This document shows positions 34,301 through 42,299 of a stretch of DNA of 47,953 nucleotides, piece by piece. Each line of letters opens with the position of its first letter. Position 1 is the stretch's first letter. A program made the position numbers and the translations under genes. The stretch comes from Gammaproteobacteria bacterium (lineage in GTDB: Bacteria; Pseudomonadota; Gammaproteobacteria; Steroidobacterales; Woeseiaceae). The stretch covers positions 1-47,953 of the forward strand of contig JAACFE010000008.1 in the NCBI GenBank assembly GCA_009937525.1, read 5' to 3'. Under the pieces are notes generated by a model that saw nothing but the letters and a program-made list of their open reading frames with translations, had not been told where the DNA came from and ran no database searches.

Positions 34301-34591
34301 ATGAGCGACAAGACTCCGGTAGTCATCTACGGTGACGAATTCTGCGCGTACTGCGCGGCCGCACGAATGTTGTTCACCAAAAAAGGCGTCGCGTTCGAAG
34401 ACGTGCTCGTGTCAAGGGACCCCGACCGCTTCGATGAAATGCAGGCACGTAGTGGCGGGCGCCGTACGGTTCCGCAGATATTTATCGGCGACGTCCACGT
34501 CGGCGGCTTCGATGATGTGTGTTCGCTCGATAAGAGTGGCGAACTCGACAAACTTCTCGCCGGTGATCTCGCCGGCCAGGATTCTCATTAG
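34301..34591 (+). CDS. grxC: Glutaredoxin 3
   Basis: From the ATG at 34301 the product is 96 residues, slightly longer than E. coli Grx3 (83). It has the thioredoxin fold with GDEFCAYCAAARMLF, the cis-Pro segment RTVPQIFIGDVHVGGFDD and an Asp-rich C-terminus. The active site is CAYC rather than the usual CPYC; Pro to Ala at this place may change the redox potential. Upstream ATG-led frames belong to the rhodanese region. secB follows after 14 bp. Confidence 0.93.
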   Translation: MSDKTPVVIYGDEFCAYCAAARMLFTKKGVAFEDVLVSRDPDRFDEMQARSGGRRTVPQIFIGDVHVGGFDDVCSLDKSGELDKLLAGDLAGQDSH

Positions 34592-34605
34592 ACCAGGAAA
34601 AGAAC

Positions 34606-35088
34606 ATGGCTGAACAGGAAGCACAGACCCCCGAGAAACATCTCACCGTCGCGAAGATCTACGTCAAGGATTTTTCCTTCGAATCGCCGCAGACTCCGAA
34701 CGTCTTCAACACCAGCGAGTGGGCGCCGAACACGAATCTGAATCTCCGCAGCTCGGCCTCGCCGATCAGCGACTCGCTGCACGAAGTCGTGCTGACGATC
34801 ACCGTCGAAGCCAGGGAGAAAGAGGGCGACAAAACGATCTTCCTGGTCGAACTGCAGCAGGCCGGATTGTTCGATATCGGCGGCTACGAAAAAGAGGAGA
34901 TGGGCGTGCTCATCGGCAGTTTCTGTCCGGGCGTGCTATATCCCTACGCGCGTGAGGCGATTGCGGCAGTCATCCAGAAGGGCGGCTTCCCCGAGTTCGT
35001 CCTGCAGCCCATCAATTTCGATGCGCTGTACCAGCAGTCATTGCAAAAGCAGCAGGCCGAAGCGGCTTCAGCGGCGGAGACACACTGA
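34606..35088 (+). CDS. secB: Protein-export chaperone SecB
   Basis: A 160-residue tetrameric chaperone that keeps preproteins unfolded and passes them to SecA. Signatures are IYVKDFSFESPQTPNVF, VLTITVEAREKEGDKTIFLVELQQAGLF and CPGVLYPYAREAIAAVIQKGGFPEF, with PINFDALYQQ at the end. Length matches the family. Its TGA overlaps the putative ATA start of gpsA. Confidence 0.97.
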   Translation: MAEQEAQTPEKHLTVAKIYVKDFSFESPQTPNVFNTSEWAPNTNLNLRSSASPISDSLHEVVLTITVEAREKEGDKTIFLVELQQAGLFDIGGYEKEEMGVLIGSFCPGVLYPYAREAIAAVIQKGGFPEFVLQPINFDALYQQSLQKQQAEAASAAETH

Positions 35089-36098
35089 TAAGCGACGCTC
35101 ACTCACAGCCGATTGCGGTTCTCGGCGCGGGCTCCTGGGGCACCGCCCTCGCGCTGCAATTCGCACGATGCGGGCGGCCGATAAGGCTCTGGGGGCGCGA
35201 CCGCGCGCAACTTGCTCAGCTGCGCGACGAACGTGTGAATTCGCGTTACCTGCCGGGCGCGACGTTTCCGGGCAATCTCGAGGCGTTCGTCGAACTCGAG
35301 GACTGCCTCGCCGGTGTCGGCGACATCCTCGTCGTCGTACCCAGCCATGCTTTCCGTGAGATCCTCGAAACCATCAAGCCGCTCCTGAAGGACAACGCCC
35401 GGGTCTGCTGGGCGACAAAGGGTTTCGAGCTGCACACCGGCAAACTTCCCCACGTGGTCGCGGCCGAGGTTCTCGGCGCCGACCGGCCGGTCGCGGTCCT
35501 GTCCGGCCCGACGTTCGCCAAGGAGGTCGGCGAAGGGCTGCCGACCGCGCTGACGATCGCCGCCAACGACGAGGCATTCGCGCAGGACCTTGCGGTGACC
35601 TTGTCAGGCGACAACTTCCGCGCCTACACCTCGGACGACATCGTCGGGGTCGAGGTCGGCGGCGCGGTCAAGAACGTACTTGCCATCGGTGCCGGCATGT
35701 CGGACGGCCTTGGCTTCGGCGCGAACACCCGGGTCGCTCTCATCACCCGCGGACTCGTCGAGATGACGCGACTGGGCGTGGCGCTGGGCGCGAAGCGCGA
35801 GACCTTCATGGGCCTTGCCGGCATGGGCGATCTCATGCTCACCTGCACCGATAACCTGTCCCGAAACCGCCGCATGGGGCTCGCGCTGGCCTCGGGCAAA
35901 TCCGTCGAAGACGCCCAGGAAGAGATTCAACAGGTCGTCGAAGGCGTTCTTGCCGCCGAGGCCGTGCACGAGGTGGCCGAAAATCTCGGGATAGAGATGC
36001 CGATCTGCCACCAGGTTTATCGAATACTCTATGAAGGCGCGTCGCCGCGCGAGGCGGTTGGCGCACTGATGCGCCGCGATCTGAAGTCGGAACACTGA
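35088..36098 (+). CDS. gpsA: Glycerol-3-phosphate dehydrogenase [NAD(P)+], apparent ATA start
   Basis: GpsA reduces dihydroxyacetone phosphate to sn-glycerol-3-phosphate for phospholipids. Reading from 35088 gives 336 residues, the normal length, with the Rossmann motif PIAVLGAGSWGTALALQFAR intact. Further signatures are SGPTFAKEVGEGLPTALTIA, GVEVGGAVKNVLAIGAGMSDG and AGMGDLMLTCTDNLSRNRR. No ATG, GTG or TTG occurs in this frame before GTG 35235, which would cut off the whole nucleotide-binding motif. The likeliest start is ATA 35088-35090, overlapping the secB stop (TGATA) and 8 nt after GGAG; CTG at 35085 is the alternative. An ATG may have mutated to ATA, or there may be a base error. A hairpin (36097-36131) follows the stop. 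Confidence 0.85.
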   Translation: MSDAHSQPIAVLGAGSWGTALALQFARCGRPIRLWGRDRAQLAQLRDERVNSRYLPGATFPGNLEAFVELEDCLAGVGDILVVVPSHAFREILETIKPLLKDNARVCWATKGFELHTGKLPHVVAAEVLGADRPVAVLSGPTFAKEVGEGLPTALTIAANDEAFAQDLAVTLSGDNFRAYTSDDIVGVEVGGAVKNVLAIGAGMSDGLGFGANTRVALITRGLVEMTRLGVALGAKRETFMGLAGMGDLMLTCTDNLSRNRRMGLALASGKSVEDAQEEIQQVVEGVLAAEAVHEVAENLGIEMPICHQVYRILYEGASPREAVGALMRRDLKSEH

Positions 36099-36148
36099 TA
36101 GCGGCCGGCACCTCGCTATCCGCCGGCTATCGTCTAAACTTTTTCCGC

Positions 36149-36165
36149 ACAGTACTCATTACTGT
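36149..36165. promoter_or_regulatory. Inverted repeat, possible operator upstream of the FAD oxidoreductase
   Basis: ACAGTA-N5-TACTGT, a perfect 6-bp inverted repeat, lies 28 bp before the ATG at 36194. TAAACT at 36135-36140 could be a -10, putting this just downstream of it. No regulator gene is adjacent. Only suggestive. Confidence 0.3.
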
Positions 36166-36193
36166 ATGCGCTCACGAATATAGGGGAATCATC

Positions 36194-37669
36194 ATGGACA
36201 GACGTCAATTCTGCCGGTCCGCAGTGGCCGCCGGCGTGACCGCGGCCTTTCTTCCCGGTTGCGGCAAGGAAACTCCGGTTGCCACCCAGGCCGATACCGG
36301 CATCGCCGCCGTATCCCTGGACGGCATGGACATTGAACTCGGCAAGGCGGCCATAAAAGAGTTCGGCGACGTCATGACGGGACCGGTGATGCTGTCCGGG
36401 CATCCACAATACGACTCGGCGCGCATGATCTGGAACGGCATGCACGACAAGCGCCCGGCATTGATCGCGCGTTGCGTGAGCGCCGAAGACGTCGGCAATG
36501 CCGTCAGTTTCGCGCGCGACAACAACCTGCTCGTCGCGGTCCGTGGCGGCGGCCACAGCTGGCCGGGCAAGTCGGTTTGCGATGGCGGCCTCATGATCGA
36601 CCTGTCGCAGATGAACACGGTCACGGCCGACCGGGATACCCGGCGTGCGCGTGCGCAGGGCGGCGCATTGCTCAACAATCTCGACACAGCTGCACTCGAG
36701 AAAGGCCTGATCACGACGGCCGGTGTCGTCTCGCACACGGGTTGCGGCGGCTATACGCTCGGCGGCGGCTTCGGCCGGCTCAACCGCAAGTACGGCCTGA
36801 CCATCGACAACGTCACGGGGGCGCAGATCATTACCGCGGACGGCCGTATCCGGCGCATCAGCGCGGAAGCCGAGCCGGATCTCTTCTGGGCGATCCGCGG
36901 CGGCGGCGGCAACTTCGGCGTCGTTACGGAATTCGAATACCGGCTGCATCCGTTCGACCGCAACGTGCTTTCCGGGAATATCCTGTGGCCGGTGGACCAG
37001 GCGCGCGACGTCCTCGAGTTCTACGCCGAGTGGTCGGCGGGTCTGTCGGACGAGCTGTACGTCGGCCCCTCGCTGGCACGCATACCCGAGGTCGGCGACT
37101 CGGTCATCATGGAAGTCGTCTACAACGGCGATCCCGCGGCCGGGGAAAAGGAACTGGCTCCACTGCGCGCTATCGGCAAGCCCACGGTCGACGGCGTCAC
37201 GGTGCAGGACTACATGATCATGCAGACCCAGGAGGACGCCACGCTGGCGCACGGCGTCCGTTCCTACGCGAAGAACGGCATGGTCAGGGAATGGTCCCAG
37301 GGCCTCGTGGACGCAATGATCGACGCCTACGATCCCCGCGTATTCCTGACAAACCACGTCGCCGGCGGCGCCGTGAAGCGCGTCGGCGAGACCGATACCG
37401 CGTTCCCGCACCGCAATGCGGAACTCATGCTGGTCTTCGTTACCGGCTGGGGCGACGCTGCCATGGACCGGGAGATGATCCAGGCGACGCGGCAACAGTA
37501 CGCCGCGCTCGAACCTTACATGGGCGGCTATTACGACAACATCGAATTCGATGGCGCCGAGGCGGCGGGCAACTACGGGCCGGCTCACCGGCGACTGTCG
37601 AAGATCAAGGCGCAATACGATCCCGGCAACCTGTTCCGGCTCAACAGCAACATCGAGCCCGCTGCCTGA
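36194..37669 (+). CDS. FAD-linked oxidoreductase (BBE/PCMH family) with Tat-lipoprotein leader
   Basis: A 491-residue flavoprotein. The leader MDRRQFCRSAVAAGVTAAF with LPGC after it is a twin-arginine signal ending in a lipobox, so it is probably exported folded and lipid-anchored. The PCMH domain has VRGGGHSWPGKSVCDGGLMI, where the His is the usual site of covalent FAD attachment, and HTGCGGYTLGGGFGRLNRKYG. The berberine-bridge-type second Cys is not at its usual place; a Cys sits five residues later. The C-terminus YDPGNLFRLNSNI is the BBE domain. Substrate is unknown (sugars, alcohols or polyphenols in relatives). It abuts the trmL stop. Confidence 0.85.
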   Translation: MDRRQFCRSAVAAGVTAAFLPGCGKETPVATQADTGIAAVSLDGMDIELGKAAIKEFGDVMTGPVMLSGHPQYDSARMIWNGMHDKRPALIARCVSAEDVGNAVSFARDNNLLVAVRGGGHSWPGKSVCDGGLMIDLSQMNTVTADRDTRRARAQGGALLNNLDTAALEKGLITTAGVVSHTGCGGYTLGGGFGRLNRKYGLTIDNVTGAQIITADGRIRRISAEAEPDLFWAIRGGGGNFGVVTEFEYRLHPFDRNVLSGNILWPVDQARDVLEFYAEWSAGLSDELYVGPSLARIPEVGDSVIMEVVYNGDPAAGEKELAPLRAIGKPTVDGVTVQDYMIMQTQEDATLAHGVRSYAKNGMVREWSQGLVDAMIDAYDPRVFLTNHVAGGAVKRVGETDTAFPHRNAELMLVFVTGWGDAAMDREMIQATRQQYAALEPYMGGYYDNIEFDGAEAAGNYGPAHRRLSKIKAQYDPGNLFRLNSNIEPAA

Positions 37670-38134
37670 TCAGCTGCCCTGCTCGAAGCCGAGCTGCCGC
37701 CAGGCCTCGTAGACGACGACGGCCGCCGCATTCGACAGGTTCAGACTGCGGTTGCCCGGCCGCATGGGTAGCCGCAGCCGTTGCTCCTCGGGCAGGCTGT
37801 CGAGTACCGCCTGCGGCAACCCGCGCGTTTCCGGGCCCATCAGGAACGCGTCACCCGCCCTGTATCGCGGCGTGTCGTAACGGGTGCCGCCGCGGGTGCT
37901 CAACGCAAAGACGCGCGGCTCCCCGATAGCCACGAGCGCCTCGTCCAGCGACCCGTGGGTTCGCACCTTGGCAAATTCACGGTAGTCGAGGCCCGCGCGG
38001 CGCAGCCGCGGCTCGTCAAGCTCGAAACCGAGTGGCTCCACGAGGTGCAGGTCGACGCCGGCATTCGCGCACAGGCGAATGATATTGCCTGTGTTGGGCG
38101 GAATCTCGGGCTCGTACAGGATCAGGCTGAACAT
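37670..38134 (-). CDS. trmL: tRNA (cytidine(34)-2'-O)-methyltransferase
   Basis: A 154-residue SPOUT methyltransferase that 2'-O-methylates the wobble base of tRNA-Leu. Signatures are LYEPEIPPNTGNIIRLCANAG at the N-terminus, FLMGPETRGLP and the knot segment NRSLNLSNAAAVVVYEAWRQ. Length matches E. coli TrmL (157). It starts at ATG 38134 and diverges from the DHODH gene with a very short gap. Confidence 0.95.
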   Translation of the reverse strand: MFSLILYEPEIPPNTGNIIRLCANAGVDLHLVEPLGFELDEPRLRRAGLDYREFAKVRTHGSLDEALVAIGEPRVFALSTRGGTRYDTPRYRAGDAFLMGPETRGLPQAVLDSLPEEQRLRLPMRPGNRSLNLSNAAAVVVYEAWRQLGFEQGS

Positions 38135-38156
38135 ATCGTTTAGAATGCCGCATCCG

Positions 38157-39092
38157 ATGAATCACCGAAACAACCCTCTGCATACCGACCTCTGTGGCGT
38201 ATCGATGGACTCGCCCATCGTGCTGCTGTCAGGCTGTGTCGGCTTCGGCGAGGAGTACACGCGTATCGAGGGTTTCTCGAACCGCGATGTCGGCGGCATC
38301 GTACTCAAGGGCACGACCGGCGATGCGAGGCTGGGCAACCCGCCGCACCGTGTTTACGAGACGCCGATGGGCATGCTCAACGCCATCGGCCTGCAGAACC
38401 CTGGCGTCGACGCGGTCGTGGACGACATCCTCCCCGGCCTCGACTTCGAGGAGACCCGCTTTTTTGCCAACGTCTCGGGCTCCACCATCGTTGAGTACGA
38501 ACAGGTCACGCGGCGTTTCGACGACTCGCCAATCGACGCCATCGAGATCAACATTTCCTGTCCGAACGTGAAGGAGGGCGGCGTACAGTTCGGCAACGAC
38601 CCGGAGATGTCTGCCCGCGTCGTCGCGGCCTGCCGCGCACAGACGACCAAACCCCTCTTCACGAAACTGTCGCCGAACCAGACCGACATTCGCGACAACG
38701 CGCGATTGTGCATAGAGGCGGGCACCGACGGCTTCTCGGTAATCAATACCGTCACCGGGATGGCCATCGACGCGGAAACCCGCAAGCCGGTCATCGGCAA
38801 CGTCCACGGCGGGCTGTCAGGACCGGCGATAAAGCCGATCGCGCTGCTGAAGGTGAATGAGGTGTACGAGGTGGCCGCGCCCCACCGCATCCCCATCATC
38901 GGCCAGGGCGGAATTCGCACGGCGACCGACGCAATCGAATTCATCGTCGCAGGTGCGAGCGCCATCGGTATCGGCACCGCATTGTTCTACGACCCCCTCA
39001 CCTGCAAGAAAATAAACAGCGGCATCGCCGACTACCTCGAGCGCCACGGCTTCGCCTCCGTCGCCGACCTCGTCGGCACGCTACAAACCTGA
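38157..39092 (+). CDS. Dihydroorotate dehydrogenase, class 1B-like catalytic subunit
   Basis: A 311-residue TIM-barrel flavoprotein (ATG at 38157; an in-frame ATG at 38145 is possible). Signatures closely follow class 1B PyrD: GMLNAIGLQNPGVD, EINISCPNVKEGGVQFGNDP with the catalytic Cys, KLSPNQTDI, VINTVTGMAID, GGLSGPAIKPIALL and IGQGGIRTATDAIEFI. Class 1B normally works with the PyrK iron-sulfur subunit and NAD+, yet no pyrK lies in this window. Most gammaproteobacteria use membrane-bound class 2 PyrD instead. A related dihydropyrimidine or other FMN dehydrogenase is the alternative. Confidence 0.83.
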   Translation: MNHRNNPLHTDLCGVSMDSPIVLLSGCVGFGEEYTRIEGFSNRDVGGIVLKGTTGDARLGNPPHRVYETPMGMLNAIGLQNPGVDAVVDDILPGLDFEETRFFANVSGSTIVEYEQVTRRFDDSPIDAIEINISCPNVKEGGVQFGNDPEMSARVVAACRAQTTKPLFTKLSPNQTDIRDNARLCIEAGTDGFSVINTVTGMAIDAETRKPVIGNVHGGLSGPAIKPIALLKVNEVYEVAAPHRIPIIGQGGIRTATDAIEFIVAGASAIGIGTALFYDPLTCKKINSGIADYLERHGFASVADLVGTLQT

Positions 39093-39136
39093 GAGAGATT
39101 CCCGATCCTCGGTCGCGATTAACTACGTCGGGCGCC

Positions 39137-39185
39137 GTAGGAGCGCGCCTCGGCGCGCGATCGCGGTTCGAGAACCGCTCCTACA
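39137..39185. repeat. REPIN-like element (family A), intact copy
   Basis: Forty-nine bp from GTAGGAGCG to CGCTCCTACA, identical to the copy at 25497-25545. It lies between two convergent genes and ends 2 bp beyond the ntrC stop, so it probably also serves as a barrier or bidirectional terminator. Confidence 0.85.
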
Positions 39186-39187
39186 GA

Positions 39188-40588
39188 TCAGTCGAGGTGC
39201 AGCGCCTTCATTTTGCGAGTCAGGGTGTTGCGGCCCCAGCCGAGGAGTTTTGCGGCTTCCTGACGATGGCCGTTCGTCTGGCTCATGGCGATGCGGATCA
39301 GTGTTTTCTCGAATTCGGGCAGGGCCTGGTCGAGCAAGGGTGCCTCGCCGGAGGTCAGCTGCCGTTCCGCCCAGCTTGCAAGGCTGCGCGTCCAGTCCTG
39401 CGTTGCGCGGTCCTGGGACAGCGTGCCGCCCATTTCCGGGGGGAGGTCCTGCATGCCGATGATGCTGCCGGGCGCTGTCACGGTCAGCCGCCGCGTCGCG
39501 TTGACGAGCTGGCGCACGTTGCCGGGCCAGTCATAGCTGCGCAGTACGTCCATGGCTTCGGGGTCGATCGACTTCGCTGACGCAGCCAGCTCGCGCGCAG
39601 CCTCCGCGAGGTAATGATTGAGCAACAGCGGAATATCCTCGCGCCGTTGCCGCAGCGGCGGCGTGTTGATGCGGATGACGTTGAGCCGGTGGAACAGGTC
39701 TTCGCGGAAGCGCGACTCCCTGACCGCTCGCGCGAGGTCCTGGTTGGTCGCCGCAATGACGCGGACGTCGACCTTGATCGACTGTTGCCCGCCGACGCGA
39801 TAGAACTCGCTCTCCGCCAGGACGCGCAGCAATCGGGTCTGTAGTGCCGGCGACATGTCGCCGATTTCATCGAGAAACAGCGTACCGCCATTCGCCTGTT
39901 CGAACCGTCCGATCCGGCGCGCGTCGGCGCCGGTGAACGCGCCTTTCTCGTGCCCGAACAATTCGGACTCGAGGAGCTCCGCGGCGATGGCAGAGGTGTT
40001 GAGTGCCACAAAGGGCTTGTCCGCTCTCGGGCTGTGTTCGTGCAGGGCGCGGGCAACGAGCTCCTTGCCGGTACCCGATTCGCCGGTGATGAGGACCGTC
40101 ATGCTCGAACCGGACAGCCGGCCTATGGAGCGGAACACCTCCTGCATCGCGGGGGCCTGGCCGATCAGCGAGGGGATATCCTGCTGGTCTGCGTCCGGCT
40201 CGTCCGGCGCGTGACCATTGCGGCGCGCAGCGCGGCGCACGAGTTCGACAGCCTCGTCGATGTCGAACGGCTTCGGCAGGTATTCGAACGCGCCGCCCTT
40301 GTAAGCGGCCACTGCGTTCTCGAGGTCCGAGTGCGCGGTGATCACGATCACCGGCAATCCGGGCCAGCGGCGGTTGACCTCCTCGAGCAGGGCGATTCCG
40401 CTCATTCCCGGCATGCGCACGTCCGTAACGAGCACATCGGGCGATTCGAGCTCCATCGCTTCGAGCAGATGCTCGGCGCGCTCAAAGCTCCTGGTATCCA
40501 TGTTTTCCTGCCGCAGCGCCTTTTCGAGCACCCAGCGAACCGACTGGTCGTCGTCGACAACCCAGACTGTCAGCGCCTCGGCCGTCAC
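39188..40588 (-). CDS. ntrC: Nitrogen regulation response regulator NtrC
   Basis: A 466-residue sigma-54 activator starting at GTG 40588 (overlapping the ntrB stop). The receiver domain has VWVVDDDQS and the phospho-acceptor in VLVTDVRMPGMSG. The AAA+ domain has Walker A GESGTGKELVA, the sigma-54-contact motif GAFTGA and TLFLDEIGDM. A Fis-type helix-turn-helix ends the protein (GHRQEAAKLLGWGRNTLTRKM). It should activate glnA through the sites at 43851-43899. Length matches E. coli (469). Confidence 0.97.
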   Translation of the reverse strand: MTAEALTVWVVDDDQSVRWVLEKALRQENMDTRSFERAEHLLEAMELESPDVLVTDVRMPGMSGIALLEEVNRRWPGLPVIVITAHSDLENAVAAYKGGAFEYLPKPFDIDEAVELVRRAARRNGHAPDEPDADQQDIPSLIGQAPAMQEVFRSIGRLSGSSMTVLITGESGTGKELVARALHEHSPRADKPFVALNTSAIAAELLESELFGHEKGAFTGADARRIGRFEQANGGTLFLDEIGDMSPALQTRLLRVLAESEFYRVGGQQSIKVDVRVIAATNQDLARAVRESRFREDLFHRLNVIRINTPPLRQRREDIPLLLNHYLAEAARELAASAKSIDPEAMDVLRSYDWPGNVRQLVNATRRLTVTAPGSIIGMQDLPPEMGGTLSQDRATQDWTRSLASWAERQLTSGEAPLLDQALPEFEKTLIRIAMSQTNGHRQEAAKLLGWGRNTLTRKMKALHLD

Positions 40589-41646
40589 GCGGCAGGATCC
40601 GTCTGATGGAGTGGTATACGCACGAAGAACACCGTGCGCCCCGGACGGCTTTCGAACTCGATCAGGCCGCCGTGGCGGCTGAGCAGTTCCTGCGCCGCCG
40701 GGAGCCCCAGCCCGGTGCCGTGCGGGTTGCTCGTCACGAGCGGGTAGAAGACCGTGTCCTGCAGATGTGCCGGGATGCCCGGGCCATCGTCCTGAATCTC
40801 GATGCTCGCGATGACGCGGTGACGCGTATCGCCGATCGTGAAGTTCGTGACCGCGCGGCTGCGCAGCGTGATGGTCCCCTGGCCGTCCAGCGCGGCGGCC
40901 GCGTTGCGCATCAGGTTCAGGAACGCCTGCACCATCTGGTCGCGGTCGAGTTTGATCAACGGCAGCCCCGGATCATAGTCACGCACGATGTGCAGTGAAC
41001 GCCGGTCTTCGGCCTCGATGATGCGCACGACGTACTCGATGAGCTCGTGCACGTTCAGCGGTAGCTTGTTCGGCGCGCCCCCGGGTCCCAGCAGGGTATC
41101 GACCAGGTTCGCGAGTCGATCGGTCTCGCTGATCACGACGTCGGTGTACTCGGTGAGTTCCCTGTCATCGAGCTGGCGCGCCAGCAGCTGCGCGGACCCG
41201 CGGATGCCGCCCAGCGGGTTCTTTATCTCATGAGCGAGCTGCCGGATCATCTGCCGGCCGGCACCGTGCTGGATCAGCAGCGCATTTTCCCGGCTGATCT
41301 TCGCGCGCCGCGTCACGTCGTTGAGTTCGACGAGCAGTGTTGCCGGGGCGCTGTCGATGGGCGATACGTGGCAGTCGACGATGCGCTCTTCCGCCTCGAC
41401 CTCGTTGGGCCCGAGGCGTAATTCATTGGCGTAGTGATCGCCCGTGTTACTGACCCTGCTGAGAATGTCGCGGAGCTCGGGGTCGTCGTCGAGCAGCCGC
41501 AGCAGCGATTCGCCGCAGGCGCGCCGCTGGCTGATGCCGAGGATATTCTCCGCGGCGGGATTCAGATCAACGATGAGCAGGTTCCTGTCCAGCAGGATGA
41601 CGCCGGAACTCAGGTTGTCGAGAATGGTCTGCGCCTGATCGCGGAT
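40585..41646 (-). CDS. ntrB: Nitrogen regulation sensor kinase NtrB; start codon unclear
   Basis: A soluble PII-controlled kinase/phosphatase for NtrC. The N-terminal PAS region is ILDNLSSGVILLDRNLLIVDLNPAAENILG, the H-box LAHEIKNPLGGIRGSAQLL, and the ATPase has IEIQDDGPGIPAHLQDTVFYP and GTGLGLPAAQELL. No ATG, GTG or TTG lies in frame where the gene should begin: the nearest upstream ATG (41937) is deep inside DUF4124, and the first GTG downstream is beyond the PAS core. I use ATC at 41646 as a placeholder (353 residues, E. coli has 349). An ATC/CTG start, coupling to DUF4124 or a base error are the options. Confidence 0.85.
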   Translation of the reverse strand: MRDQAQTILDNLSSGVILLDRNLLIVDLNPAAENILGISQRRACGESLLRLLDDDPELRDILSRVSNTGDHYANELRLGPNEVEAEERIVDCHVSPIDSAPATLLVELNDVTRRAKISRENALLIQHGAGRQMIRQLAHEIKNPLGGIRGSAQLLARQLDDRELTEYTDVVISETDRLANLVDTLLGPGGAPNKLPLNVHELIEYVVRIIEAEDRRSLHIVRDYDPGLPLIKLDRDQMVQAFLNLMRNAAAALDGQGTITLRSRAVTNFTIGDTRHRVIASIEIQDDGPGIPAHLQDTVFYPLVTSNPHGTGLGLPAAQELLSRHGGLIEFESRPGRTVFFVRIPLHQTDPAA

Positions 41647-41693
41647 ATCGCTATCGTCGCCGGCGCCGCTCCTGCCCGCTGGTTTGCCGCTGC

Positions 41694-42218
41694 CTAGAAC
41701 GCGACCGTGTTCTGCTGCACGTAGAAGCGGTTCGGCTGTGTCCGGATCATCACCCGGCCTGTCGCGTCCACCACTTCCACCTGGAGGTTGTGCACACCGC
41801 GCCAGACCTCCTGCAGCTGGAAGCTCGTGCCGCTCACCGACTGCATCTCGCCGTCGAAATACGCGCGAACCTGGTGGCCCGGCTGCAGCGCTGGCTGCAG
41901 CGCCACCGAGACGTTCAGGACGCCCTCGATGTTCCATAGCGTTTCTTCCGCCGCGGGCGAGACGATCTCGATGCTCGTGTAACCGGTGGTCGGCTCCTCG
42001 GCCGGCTCGTCTTCCTCAGCCGCGGCCGCTGAAGGCCTCGGGACGCGTCGGGTGGCTGCGACGTTGGGGCTTGGCAGCAAGATGGCTTCTGCGCCCTCTC
42101 GCGGGCGGTCGGAATAATGCACGACACCGTTTTCATCGACCCAGCGATAGGCCTCCTGCGCCGCTGCCGCAGCGGCGGCAAACAGGCAGAAAAGCATGAA
42201 AACCGAGCGCAATTCCAT
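41694..42218 (-). CDS. DUF4124 domain-containing exported protein
   Basis: From the ATG at 42218 the product is 174 residues: a signal peptide (MELRSVFMLFCLFAAAAAAAQ), the DUF4124 motif EAYRWVDENGVVHYSDRPREGA, an Ala/Glu-rich linker and a C-terminal beta-rich domain (VQLQ-type strands; RVMIRTQPNRFYVQQ). DUF4124 proteins commonly sit between glnA and ntrB in gammaproteobacteria; their function is unknown. The frame is open further upstream but a longer start would spoil the signal peptide. Confidence 0.85.
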   Translation of the reverse strand: MELRSVFMLFCLFAAAAAAAQEAYRWVDENGVVHYSDRPREGAEAILLPSPNVAATRRVPRPSAAAAEEDEPAEEPTTGYTSIEIVSPAAEETLWNIEGVLNVSVALQPALQPGHQVRAYFDGEMQSVSGTSFQLQEVWRGVHNLQVEVVDATGRVMIRTQPNRFYVQQNTVAF

Positions 42219-42299
42219 AGCGATAGCATAGCAATTAATTCCGCATTTAGGGTGGTGACCGGGCGGCCAAAATGCCGCCCGGTTCACAGTTTTGGCACC

